Program-made: the position numbers and the translations under genes
Assembly: GCF_036898095.1 (NCBI RefSeq)
Contig: NC_090729.1
Span: 63,019,282 to 63,083,281, forward strand
Direction: 5' to 3'
Source: Palaemon carinicauda
Taxonomy: Eukaryota > Arthropoda > Malacostraca > Decapoda > Palaemonidae
DNA: 64,000 nt
Shown here: piece after piece, positions 1 through 9,900 of the stretch
Numbering within the stretch: position 1 is the first letter of the stretch
How the letters are laid out: every line of letters starts with the position of its first letter
Notes under the pieces: generated by a model
The model's database searches: none
What the model was told of the DNA's origin: nothing
The model's input: only the letters and a program-made list of their open reading frames with translations

Positions 1-202
1 GCCTCTGTCACCAGCCTTTCCCAGACAGGAGAAGGACTGGAAGGAAGTCCATTTAACTTTTTCAGTAGGAAGATTAGATGCGGATGTCGCCAGTTGACAA
101 TTTAATGAACGTCTCCCTAAACTATCCGAGTTTCTCTTGTATAATGAATAAGAGACAAAGGAGAGACTTGCAGCCTCCCTTTCTCTACAAAACTACATAG
201 AG

Positions 203-556
203 TTGTGTTCAACCTATCAAAATACCACAGACATGCTCATGGTCTTAGCCAAAATGCATATGGCTGTCTTAGTGAAGGACCTTTACGCCTTTATGAAGGC
301 TAGGAGAGCATGTAGAGAGTTTGTGTTCGCTGCTGCAACAGTGAAACACGAAACAAGGAAGCTAATATCTTCCAACATCTGGGGTAAAGACCTCATCCCA
401 GACAAGGTAGTTAGGAAAGTGATTAAGAGCGCCACCATGGAGAACATAAGTCTTTTCCAAAAGTGGGGCATCCTTTCAAAGAGAAAATCTTCCATGGTTG
501 TGGGTACCCAACCTAAAAAGAAGACGAGAAATGCTGGAAATATCCAGGCTGTTTAA
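203..556 (+). pseudogene. DIRS gag-like ORF1 fragment
   Basis: A 117-residue frame with a basic, helix-rich middle (KARRACREFVFAAATVKHE) followed by WGKDLIP, a pattern I associate with the structural ORF of DIRS elements in arthropods. It ends in a basic tail (PKKKTRNAGN) that could be a nuclear localisation signal. It lies directly upstream of the reverse transcriptase remnants, as ORF1 should. The start is uncertain because coding similarity may begin upstream in other frames. The family call is from memory of the family pattern plus position. Confidence 0.5.
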
Positions 557-839
557 CAACATCCCACTGTTCCAATGACCACGGTGCCACAGGCAGGTGG
601 TCAAAAGTTTAAACCTACTGATTATTTGAAGCATGAAGATGCTTCTGGTAAGAGGGAGGTCCCTTCAAGATCGTCGGACCTTCGATCCTTGGGTCCAAGG
701 CGTAATCAAGATGGGACTATGAATGGAAACAGAAATATCTCAACCATCATTTCCTTACCTTCTCCTACAATCCAAAAGCCTCCTGGAGGAGTATACCTGA
801 GAGCTCTAGAGCATACAGGTGGTAAGGAAACTATAGTTC

Positions 840-1990
840 ATTGAGTTCCAGGGAAGGCTGTTTTGTGTTCACGAGAAGGACTCAAGAAATCTTGGAGTCA
901 TTCTGAACTTGTCACCACTCAACAAGTTCATATAAAACAGCAAGTTCAGAATGTTAATCCTTCTGAACATATAAACCTTGTTTCAAAAAGGGGTGTTCAT
1001 AGTCTTGTCAGACCTGAAAGGTGTTCTTTGACAACTTCCAGTCAATCACCCCCTCCCCTCCTATCTAGGATTCAAGTTACAGATAGTAACGTACATCCTA
1101 GGAAAGATACGTGTCAGACTAGACACAGTCCTAAATATCTTCATAGGATTAGCAGACTTAGTCATGTAAAAACCAAGCCTAGAAATGGTTCAGGCAACAA
1201 TGTACCTGGACGAGAGGCTGGGGTGGGCAACACCCGAAGTGGCTGGTCTATGTGCATCCAAGGAAATGACCCGGTTCCCGGGACATCGCGGATGCAAGAT
1301 AAGCTTCTAGAAGTCTCGATTCTCTCCAGCTCAAAGGTTTCAATGGCTGAAAAATCATTGAAGCCTGTGGTCACATCAACTCTCCTTTCCCTTGGGAATA
1401 TGAAAGGAGATCGCAAGGTCGGTCAAGAGACTCAGGTAATCAGTCAGATTTCCAAGACGCTAACAGGGAGAAGCTCTGAACTCTCCCCAGTTCGCAATAG
1501 TGACAGACCTAGTACTAAGAGCACAGCGGAAAGATACGTCAACAGCCTGGAGAAAATACGCATCAAACGCTTGAAGAGATCTAAAAAGACCGATATCTGT
1601 ACCTCTTTAATCGCTTCTCTAACAAAAGTCAAAGCCCGAAAGTCCCAAGACTATGCTGGTCCTATCATGAGTGGGGAAGCTCTCTCCACACAGATCAGAC
1701 TTCCTACGACTGATCTGGGACACCGAAGCGATAATGAGATATCGCAATCGACAATGCTAAGGAACATTTCATACAGTCTAGGTGAAGTTAACCATATCTT
1801 TCTTAAAGGGATGGCACCTGTCAGCAGTGCATATACAATTGATCCACAATGTGACAGTGGATGCTCTATTTCAATTCAAGCCAATAGAGTTGGAATGGTC
1901 CATGGACACAGACCTATTCCCTCCCAGATGGGAACAAGTCCCGAAACTGCAGATAAGACCTCTTCATCACGAGCGTCTTCAAGAAGCTAC
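840..1990 (+). pseudogene. DIRS reverse transcriptase / RNase H, frameshifted
   Basis: The reverse transcriptase is spread over two or three frames. One frame near 850-950 reads like the LNLSPLNKF region of the RT. The frame near 1200 reads YLDERLGWATPEVAGLCASK, which corresponds to the DIRS box YLDDWL with the second catalytic Asp replaced by Glu. Downstream, around 1780-1960, the frame carries NVTVDALFQFKPIELEWSMD, resembling the RNase H to recombinase linker (normally N..AD.LSR....EWSL). Many stops interrupt it. The enzyme would have copied element RNA into DNA in virus-like particles; this copy cannot. Confidence 0.7.
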
Positions 1991-2040
1991 CTCGATATGT
2001 AGCTCCATACGAGGTTCCTCTAGTGGAGTTTATAGACAGC

Positions 2041-3276
2041 ATGTCTTTAGTATGGAAGGGATGGACTCAGGTATTCCCATTCATCCCATCCAATCACCTT
2101 CTGAAGGTCCTCAACAGGCTCAGATACTTTCAAGGGGGAGTAGCTCTTTTGGCTCCCAGGTAGCCCAAGAGCAATCTGTCCTCCTTAATGAAGGAACTGA
2201 AGCTGAGGCTGGCCCTAGTTCTGAACCTATGTCTATTTCAGAAGATTCAGAAATTAATTGCCCTCGTTTTATCACGGAGAACACGAACCCTTCATTTCAT
2301 AATTTTCATGCTCTAGGGGTTAGAAAAAGATTTGGGATCTCAAAAGGCAATATAGAATTCTTAGAAGAATACAAGTCTAAGTCAACCAGAAGACAATATG
2401 AGTCTTCTTGGAAAAAGTGGATTGCGTTCGTCAAAGCAAAAGGACCAAAAGAAATTTCAATGAACTTCTGTCTGTCCTTCTTTGTCCACCTTCATAATCA
2501 AGGCCTGCCGGCCAACACAATAGCTACGTGCAAGTCAGCCGTGACTAGACCTCTTCTATATGCCTTTCAAGTGGATCTGGTGAATGAAATCTTTAATAGG
2601 ATTCCAAAGGCATGTGCAAGGCTTAGGCCTGCAGCACCACCAAAGCCCATCTCTTGGTCTTTGGACAAGGTCCTACATTATGCCTCATCAGTGAACAATG
2701 AAGATTGTTCCCTTAAGGATCTAACCCAAAAGGTTATTTTTCTGTTGGCTATAGCCTCTGGGGCTATAGTTAGTGAAATAGTGGCCCTATCTAGAGATGA
2801 AGGCCACATTCAGTTCACAGAAGCGGGAGAACTGAATCTTTTCCCTTATCCAACCTTTCTTGCTAAGAACGAGCTACCCTCTATGAGGTGTGTCCCTGGA
2901 GAATCTGCCCTCTGAAGGAAGATGTCTCTCTATGTCCTGTAGAGTGTCTATAGGTCTATCTTTGTAGAACTCAGACTTCAGGGGAGGAGAGCTCTTTAAA
3001 GGAGAAACCTCTGGATAAAACTTATCCCTGAAACAACTGAGGGCGAAGCTCACCTACTTTATTCGTAGAGCGGTTCCTGACAGTACTCCCGCAGGTCATG
3101 ATCCGAGAAAAATTGCTTCATCACTGAACTTTTTTCAGTATATGAACTTTGAGCGACTTCGCTCATATACTGGATAGAAATCATCCAGAGTGTTCTACAA
3201 ACACTATGCTAAGCAGGTCCATGAACTGAAGCATTATGTGGTGGCGGCTGGTAATGTTTTAAAACCTGCCGTCTAA
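2041..3276 (+). pseudogene. DIRS tyrosine recombinase, broken
   Basis: The frame starting near 2041 reads SLVWKGWTQVFPFIPSNHLL, a linker seen in DIRS elements. A second frame to 2915 carries the SAM-like core-binding domain (STRRQYESSWKKWIAFVKAK) and the start of the catalytic domain (FLLAIASGAIVSEIVALS), where the first catalytic Arg is expected but Val-Ser is seen. The C-terminal part is readable at 3033-3276: HDPRKIASSL gives the H-x-x-R motif and FYKHY the likely nucleophilic Tyr. A TAG interrupts this last block near 3174. The intact family inserts circular DNA by recombination rather than by a DDE integrase. Confidence 0.75.
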
Positions 3277-4530
3277 TTTTGCGATGAACAGCTAATTGAC
3301 TGGGACTGTCAATTAAAGGGAGAAGGGGTCATCACTTTTAGGGTGACCTTTAAATGAGTGTTACCATGGTGACACTAAATCTGTTCAAAATATAAGGTGT
3401 GGAATTATACAGAAAACACTAGTGTCGATAGAGATCATGAAGAGAATTTTTATTATGAACATTTTTCTTCTATCTGAGAGTGGCACTCATCATTTCTTTC
3501 CCTTTCAAGAAAGAAATATAGTCTCTGTATTCGTTACGTGTATAATTCCATTGTCATGCTACATTTGTTTTACATTTAGTCATTTATTAGGAATAAATGT
3601 CAATTAGAATGTATTGTGTCCGAATTCGCTCGACAATTGCATGCATAAAATGCCAGAGTTCTTTGACTTACTAAAGTAAGTTTTCTTCATATAGTTGTAT
3701 GCTCACAAATAATAGATATAAGAGACACTGATATTGATTCAGCAATATATGCAAACTATGAGACTGCTTGTATATTCAATGTATACTTATGTTTGTTCAT
3801 ACAATATATGTTAACATTGAGACCCCTTTTCTACTGTCTAGAATGACTCTTCCCTGTAGGGGGCAGGAAGCACTAACATCGTTTATGATTAGTGATGATG
3901 ACAGATAACGGTGACGTCATTTGTCTCAATTGGTCCACATGACCATAGAAATGTTGTCCCAAGGTTAAGGCACTGATGAAAATCCACAGATACACTAATA
4001 CTCTGGTATGCTTCCATCAGGACAACATGGACAACAGTAAAAAATCTGTTTTTGGGTGAGATGGCCATATCGTTCTGATGAACCCACCCATCTTTTCTAA
4101 AAGAAAAGATCTTCACAGTATCCCTCCCGAGGTACTGTATCTGTAACACCATGCTCAATGTAACAAGGAATGTCCGCCATCTTGGAAATGGCGCTGTTGT
4201 CATACTCAATAGTAGTACGATAAGGCGGGTAACCTTAATAAAGCTCCCCTTCTTTTCTGCCACACCCCCCTCGAAGCGTAAACGCTATTAGGGGTGCAGA
4301 TTGCTATGTGGCGTGTCAAGAATACGTCCTCTGATATTATGCAATATCCTTGAGAGAAAATTTAAGGATATTCGTGTCAGGAGTTAGAATTCTAGATACC
4401 TAAAGATAAAATTCTCTGGGAATATCACTGTAGTACATATATCCCTTAGGAAGCTACTTAAAGGAACTTCCATCAGGACGACATGGCTATTTCACCGAAA
4501 AATAGATTTTTCGATTTGCTTCAAAATCCG
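3277..4530. repeat. Non-coding repetitive stretch with an imperfect inverted repeat
   Basis: No supported gene. The segments 4039-4080 and 4471-4511 are imperfect inverted copies of about 40 bp (shared core catcaggacgacatggctat in one orientation). The motif ccatcaggacaacatgg also occurs in direct orientation at about 4014. The minus strand of 3889-4263 is open for 124 codons, but it lies in this repeat and has no recognisable domain. It may be the non-coding tail of the neighbouring DIRS element or a separate dispersed repeat. Confidence 0.4.

Positions 4531-4573
<43 letters not shown>
4531..4573. repeat. (TTA)n microsatellite
   Basis: About 14 uninterrupted copies of the TTA trinucleotide. 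Confidence 0.95.
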
Positions 4574-4575
<2 letters not shown>

Positions 4576-4589
4576 TGCTAAGCTAATAA

Positions 4590-5063
4590 AATAGTTGGAA
4601 AAGCACGATGCTATAAGCCCAGGGGCTCAAACAGCGAAAATAGCCCAGTGAGGAAAATTAAACATGGAAAAATTAATATTTTAAGAAGAGTAACAACATT
4701 AAAATAAATATCACCTTTATAAACTATAAACACTTTAACAAAACAAGAGGAAGAGAAATAAAATAGAATAGTGTGCCCGAGCGTACCCTCAAGCAAGAGA
4801 ACTCTAACCCAAGGCAGTGGAAGAAAATGGTACAGAGGCTATGACACTACTCAAAACAATGGTTTGATTATGGAGTGTAATTCTCCTGGAAGAGCTGCTT
4901 ACCATAGCTAAAGAGTCCCTTCTACCATTACCAAGAGGAAAGTAGCTACTGAACAATTACAGTGCAGTAACCCCTTGGGTGAATAAGAATTGTTTGGTAA
5001 TCTTAGTGTTGTCAGGTGTCTGAGTACAGAAGAGAATATGTAAAGAATATGCCAGACCATTCA

Positions 5064-5095
<32 letters not shown>

Positions 5096-5230
5096 AGGCA
5101 AATGGGAAAATGAACCATAACTAGGGAGCAGGATCCACTCTAGTACTGTCTGGCCACTCAAAAGACCCCATAACTCTCTAGCAGTAGTATCTCAACAGGT
5201 GGCTGATGCCCTGGTCAACCTAATACTTAT
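4590..5230 (+). repeat. Dispersed decapod-type repeat
   Basis: The stretch contains phrases such as gctataagcccaggggctca and gtgtgcccgagcgtaccctc, which I recognise from a high-copy interspersed repeat of penaeid-like genomes. That recognition is from memory and unverified. It has no coding potential. A (TG)n run sits inside it at about 5064-5095. A diverged relative appears at 57880-58140, sharing the aacattaaaataaat and gtgtgccctcaag segments. Confidence 0.5.
5064..5095. repeat. (TG)n microsatellite
   Basis: About 15 TG dinucleotides inside the dispersed repeat. Confidence 0.95.
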
Positions 5231-5244
5231 ATAGAAGATATTCT

Positions 5245-5740
5245 AACAACTTAAAAGAAAAGGAAATGGACATGGGCAGGACATATAATGAGAATGACGG
5301 ACAACAGTGTTGCCATATTGGTTAGTCTAAAAATCCACAAAACTCATGATAAAAAATCCCTAAAAGAACCTAAAAATCCCCATTACCACAAATATATTTT
5401 CTTCTGCTCATGTAGGCTTTACTCATATAGAAATTACTCACCATACTTTATATAGTGTGCTAAGTAAACTAATTGCAATAATGTAAAAAATTACTAATTT
5501 TTGTTTCTTCTTCATAGATATTTGTACAGAATATCCCCATTAGAGTTGACACCCAAAATCCCCAAATCTAGGGATAAACCCCTATATTTGGCAACACTGA
5601 TGGACAAGGAGAAAAACATAATAGGACAATAGCATTTACTAAAGAAGCAGGGGAAGGAAGAGAAGACAATGGATCGACGAGAAAAGAAAATTTGCCACCA
5701 CAAGCTAGACCTGCTACCCTTTTCTCTAGTTTCTTAAATT
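5245..5740 (+). pseudogene. RTE-like LINE, C-terminal ORF fragment, split by a MITE
   Basis: The frames around 5250-5304 read like KRKWTWAGHIMRMTDN, and after the inserted MITE they continue as RSRGRKRRQWIDE (5600-5720). These phrases match the tail that follows the reverse transcriptase in RTE-type LINEs (WAGHI.R...NRW, then SRGRP..RW). Only this tail remains; no catalytic box is present. The MITE at 5305-5599 breaks the reading frame and duplicated 8 bp of it. Confidence 0.5.
5305..5599. mobile_element. hAT-type MITE, 295 bp
   Basis: The ends are inverted: cagtgttgcca at 5305 and tggcaacactg ending at 5599. Flanking 8-mers are acggacaa (5297-5304) and atggacaa (5600-5607), an 8-bp target duplication with one mismatch. 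An 8-bp duplication with CAGTGTTGCCA-like ends is typical of hAT-derived MITEs. The interior holds several short (a)aaatcccc stretches in both orientations and has no ORF. It interrupts an RTE-like LINE remnant. Confidence 0.75.
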
Positions 5741-5744
5741 CTGA

Positions 5745-6234
5745 GAGATGATATATTAAGTAAGGAAACATTTATCTTTTCTGTTAACTATCAACAAAGG
5801 GAGAATACTTGTGATTTGATGCTGAAGTATGTCACAGTGAGGGGTTTTGGTAAAGCCCAGACTGTTCCATTGACGTTTGCTCCCCTTGAAGTTATGGAAA
5901 AGCAGGAGCAGATCTACAGTAGATCTGTACTCCTTAAAAGGACCCCTTCGATCAGTTAGTTTTATTTACGGATAGTGAACAACGTGTTAAAGTGGTATAT
6001 TCATATCCCAGAAAAGTAATTTAGTATACAAATAAATATGAGTTTAGTCCTAAATATAATGATCAACCCATTTTCTAGCTTATATTTTATAGATAATCTC
6101 ATTCAATATTACAAGTTTTTGAGAGTCTATCAAGGTATTGGAACTGGGTGTACAAAAATCCTTAAAGAATTGCTACATATTGTGCAGCCAACAAGTCGTG
6201 TTGACACGAGAATAGTTATAAATGGTTTCAAACT
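5745..6234. other. No recognisable gene
   Basis: AT-rich sequence. The segment 5830-5940 resembles 47345-47470 (shared agtgagg.gttttggtaaa and agatct phrases), so it probably belongs to a dispersed repeat. Nothing else is supported. Confidence 0.4.
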
Positions 6235-6243
6235 ATTGGAACC

Positions 6244-7025
6244 GGCACAGTGTAAAATCCGGACGTCGGATGCCGTCCGGGAGAATAGAAAATCGCTTGT
6301 ATCACCGGGAAAGACGCGAAAAAACACCTCTTTTTTGTGACTGGTAATGTTCACTGATACTTTCTGTTATTTTCTGAATAAGTGTTTGAAAAATATTGGT
6401 TTATTTTCATGTTATTGAGAATAATCTCAATCGGACGTCAACATTACACTATATGTAAAACTGCTTTTGTTGTATTTCTACTTATAGTCTCATGTAACTT
6501 TTAAAATAAACTATTCTAACATGTTGTTTATTAGGTCGAGACAAGTGCAATTAGGATATCATTGTTGTAAATTTCTAGAAATTTTTTGTGTCTGTGATAA
6601 AACTTTTTACATTTACCTTCACATTAATTTAAATTGGTTAGTGGATCATACTAAACCTATTGGCAACTAAATGCAGGGTAAAGGGAGTGGTAGGCCCTTT
6701 CTCCTTATGTTACTTTACAGCCGGGTAAATTCTTATCTGTGATTGCTGATTGGCGACATCCGGCTTTTATCCTAACGGTAAAATAGCGGGCAGTTAAATA
6801 GTGTAATGTTGACGTCCGATTGAGATTATTCTCAATAACATGAAAATAAACCAATATTTTTCGAACATTTATACAGAAAACAACAGAAAGTATCAGTGAA
6901 CATTACCAGTCACAAAAAAAAAAAGAGGTGTATTTTCGCGTCTTTCCCGGTGATACAAGTGATTTTCTATTCTCCCGGACGGCATCCGACGTCCGACGTC
7001 CGACGTCCGGATTTTACACTGTGCC
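6244..7025. mobile_element. Long-TIR MITE with 9-bp target duplication (Mutator-like)
   Basis: The arms 6244-6452 and 6798-7025 are near-perfect inverted repeats of 209 and 228 bp, beginning ggcacagtgtaaaatccgga and ending with its complement. Both sides are flanked by attggaacc (6235-6243 and 7026-7034), a perfect 9-bp target duplication. The right arm is longer mainly because the heptamer cgacgtc is repeated there (three copies near 6988-7010 against one in the left arm). The 345-bp centre has no ORF. A 9-bp duplication with long TIRs points to Mutator-like elements; the superfamily is an inference because no transposase is present. Confidence 0.85.
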
Positions 7026-7034
7026 ATTGGAACC

Positions 7035-7876
7035 TAGATAAACTACATTTTTGTTAAAGGAAACACAGACAAGAACGTCAGCTAATCTAAGGTTCCCCAC
7101 CTAACTTACCTATATGAAGATCTAGGCCCCAAGGAGACTCCATTTTAAAATACTGTATTCTTAGCTTACCCTGTCCCAACGAACTATATTCACCCCAGCT
7201 TTGCTTTTTATCTCAAACGTGACTCAATCTCTGAATTCCTAGATTTTCTTCATTCATTAAATTCTTCACATCTCATAGCATCATCATATGTTTGAAGTTC
7301 ATAACTAATATGATAACAATAATCATTAGTTATATTTGCATGATCTGACAAACATTCTACATAATCATTAAGATACTTAGGCCTAAAACGTTCTCTACTT
7401 GGGTATCATCATTCTTTCTCTTCTTTCTGCTGTTCAGGAACATTTGATTCTACAGTAATCACACTCACAGTAGTGTCAAGTTTGACATTATCTTTTCTGA
7501 TTTAATAATCATCATCATCATAAATATTTTATTTGTCAAGAAATTTCTCTATATATCTTACAGACAAGACTTTTCATTTTGTTTTGAGAAGGAAAATATA
7601 CCAGATAAAGAGGACTTCCTTTATCAAATCCAACAAGTACTCTTTCCTCAGTTTCAACATCTAATTCTTTCCTATCATTCAAAAGAGTAAACCATTGAGA
7701 ACCAAACACATACATCTTGCTTAGAATTGCCCTTCCTTCGAAAGATTCAACACAGATTTCTCTAATATAAAATTGTAACTCATATTTCTGACATACGCTG
7801 ATGACATAACGTCATTGGTCCACAAATATTCCGGTAAATTCGAATCTAAAAGTAAATTCCTGGCCATTTCAAATAA
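7035..7876 (-). pseudogene. Copia-like pol fragment: end of integrase core, C-terminal part and linker
   Basis: Read on the minus strand from 7881 downward, the sequence continues the integrase broken by gypsy A: ALFEMARNLLLDSNLPEYLW, then SAYVRN. After frameshifts come MYVFGSQWFTLLN and RVLVGFDKGSPLYLVYFPSQ, the typical copia integrase C-terminal block (VFGS...., .GILVGY, .YRVY.P). Near 7390-7340 the linker reads SRERFRPKYLNDYVE. No reverse transcriptase YVDD box was found further left, so the element is truncated near the MITE. This is one of three pieces of one minus-strand copia element. Confidence 0.8.
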
Positions 7877-7881
7877 TGCTG

Positions 7882-8171
7882 TGTGGTAATATATGTTCAA
7901 TGTAGTTTTAAATTTATGCTCTCATGTACGTTGTGTTTCTCTGCTTTCATTTACCAGCTTATTATGTTACTATTTTTGTGCCTTCGCGCATATTATTGCT
8001 TGTGGATGTCCCTGTGTTGTCTGGCCCTTACTTTGATGTATTTGTTTGTTATTGTGCATGTAAAGTAGTGCGTGTTGTAATAGTGGCTGTTTCTATTGTT
8101 TCAGGAGGTGACTCCAGTTTTTGTGTGCAATAAAACTTATAACCTATGACAGGTTTTTCATTTTTACAACA
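7882..8171 (+). repeat. Gypsy A 5' LTR
   Basis: Starts TGTGGTAATATATG and ends TTTTTACAACA. It matches 11869-12158 with only scattered differences. It contains CCAGTTTTTGTG near 8114-8125, an arthropod initiator-like CAGT, directly followed by AATAAA at 8129-8134, a polyadenylation signal. No clear TATA box was seen 30 bp upstream of the CAGT. Open frames inside the LTR (7883-8133) are not genes. Confidence 0.95.
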
Positions 8172-8189
8172 ATTTATTGCACACAAAAT
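8172..8189 (+). promoter_or_regulatory. Primer-binding site complementary to the element's own LTR
   Basis: The 16 nt tttattgcacacaaaa at 8173-8188 start one base after the LTR. They are the exact reverse complement of ttttgtgtgcaataaa at 8119-8134 in the LTR, and the same stretch is kept in the 3' LTR near 12106-12121. A TGG-starting tRNA-type site is absent at this position. In Tf1-like elements the RNA 5' end folds back on such a site and primes cDNA synthesis. Confidence 0.7.
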
Positions 8190-8205
8190 AAAAATTTGAG
8201 AGGCC

Positions 8206-9900
8206 ATGGAACGGTTTCTACGTCCAGAATGCTTCGAAGCTGACCCGGATTCTGCCACCGCTGCTAAGGAGTGGACGCACTGGCTGAGGACATTCAACAA
8301 CTTCTACCAAGCAGTACAGAAGACATCTCCCAGTGCAGAGAAACTAATCCTACTCACCAACTACGTTGCTCCTCGAGTGTACGACTACATAGGAGACTGT
8401 GACATTTATGTTAAGGCTGAGAAAGCCCTGACATCACTGTATGTAAAACCTAGAAATGAGGTATTTGCTAGGCATGTCCTGGCCACACGCAGGCAGGGGT
8501 CAGGTGAGTCTCTAGACCAGTTTCTCCAAGCTCTGAAGCTACTAGCAAAAGACTGTCAGTTCAAAGCAGTGTCGGCAGAGCAGGCGTGTGATAACTATTT
8601 TATAGATGCATTCATCAATGGACTTTCTTCTGGTGCCATTCGTCAAAGACTACTCGAAAATATAACTCTTAACTTGCAAACTGCTTATGAACAGGCACGC
8701 ACTTTAGAGATGGCTCAGAAACATTCTGCTTCTTATACTACTGTTGAGCCAATTACTGCTGCTGTACCTCAGCCACAAAGTCAGTCAGGTGATTCAGAGT
8801 GTTTAGAAATTAGTGATGAAACTGCTCATCTTGCCGCCACTACTAGCGCCAATCAGTGTTTTTTCTGTGGTTTGAAACGGCACCCTCGGTTCAAATGTCC
8901 TGCTAGGGAAGCTTTATGTCTAAAGTGTAAGAAACAAGGACATTATGCAAAAGTGTGTAGGTCAGGGAAGCCGGTAGGGGATACCTCTGCTGGTAAAACT
9001 AAATATTCGGCAGCAACACTGGCTACTGTGTCTGGGGCTGCGCCTAGTAGTCTTAGTAAATCTTTGAGTTGTTTGAAAGTTAATGGTCTCCCTGCTAATG
9101 CACGTTTTGATACAGGAAGCTCGGAAAATTTTGTGAGTCAGAAGATTGCTAAAGAAAACAACCTAATCATACTTCCTGACGACGGGCACGTCTCCATGGC
9201 TGATGCGTCTCTCTCACCCAAAGTCTTAGGTCTTTGTTGTGTGGATGTGGAGCTGCAGGGACAAATATATCCTAGTGTAAAACTCAAAGTGCCGCCAGCT
9301 CTGTGTAGTGATGTAATTTTGGCGCATAAATTCTTGAAGAATCATTCTGCTCTAGAAATGGCTTTTGGAGGAGCACGCCCACCACTCAAGATATGTGGGC
9401 TGGCAGCAGTGAAGTTGGTTGCGCCTGCACTCTTCAGCAATCTGACAGCAGACTGCAGACCCATTGCTGCAAAGTCAAGACATTACTCTCAGGCTGATAA
9501 GGAATTTGTCAAAACTGAAATTGGTAGAATGCTACAAGAAGGAATAATAAGACCCAGCCAGTCTCCATGGAGGGCCCAGGTGCTAATCACTGCAAGGCAC
9601 AATCACAGGAAGAGAATAGTGATTGATTATTTACAAACTATAAACAGGTTTACTGAGATGGATGCTTACACTTTGCCTCGGATCGATGAAACAGTGAACA
9701 ATGTCTCAAGATATAAAGTGTTTAGCACCTTGGACCTGAAGAGCGCCTACCACCAAATGCCAATAAGAGAAGACGAAAAGTTGTACACTGCCTTTGAGTC
9801 GAGTGGAAAGCTGTATGAGTTCAATCGAATCCCATTTGGTGTGAAGAACGGAGTGGCCACTTTCCAACGAGTTGTGGATCAGATCCTTGCAAAAGAATAG
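8206..9900 (+). pseudogene. Gypsy A gag-protease-RT (N-terminal part of gag-pol)
   Basis: A 564-codon frame. Residues 1-200 form a gag/capsid-like region. Two zinc knuckles follow (CX2CX4HX4C at about 218-231 and 238-251), for RNA packaging. The protease has FDTGSSENF (Asp about 302). The RT begins near residue 440 and carries FSTLDLKSAYHQM with its catalytic Asp and PFGVKNG. The frame ends at a TAG (9898-9900) just before the YVDN box, so this is a damaged gag-pol rather than a separate protein. The ATG at 8206 lies 35 bp after the LTR and is preceded by gaggcc. Confidence 0.85.

Larger units (their letters stand above)
1..3276 (+). mobile_element. DIRS-type tyrosine-recombinase retrotransposon, decayed
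   Basis: The order of coding remnants is gag-like ORF, reverse transcriptase with RNase H, then tyrosine recombinase, which is the DIRS arrangement. No DDE integrase is visible. Reading frames change several times and stops are present, so the copy is dead. The left end is probably cut by the window edge. The inverted or split terminal repeats typical of DIRS elements were not identified. The right coding boundary is the TAA at 3274-3276, which ends the recombinase frame. Confidence 0.8.

Noticed and set aside
3889..4263. 124-codon minus frame
   Set aside because: It lies in a repetitive stretch with an internal inverted repeat; no domain, so not called a gene.
7883..8133. Small ORFs inside gypsy A LTR (and copies at 11846-12120)
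   Set aside because: They lie entirely in the LTRs and have no recognisable domain.
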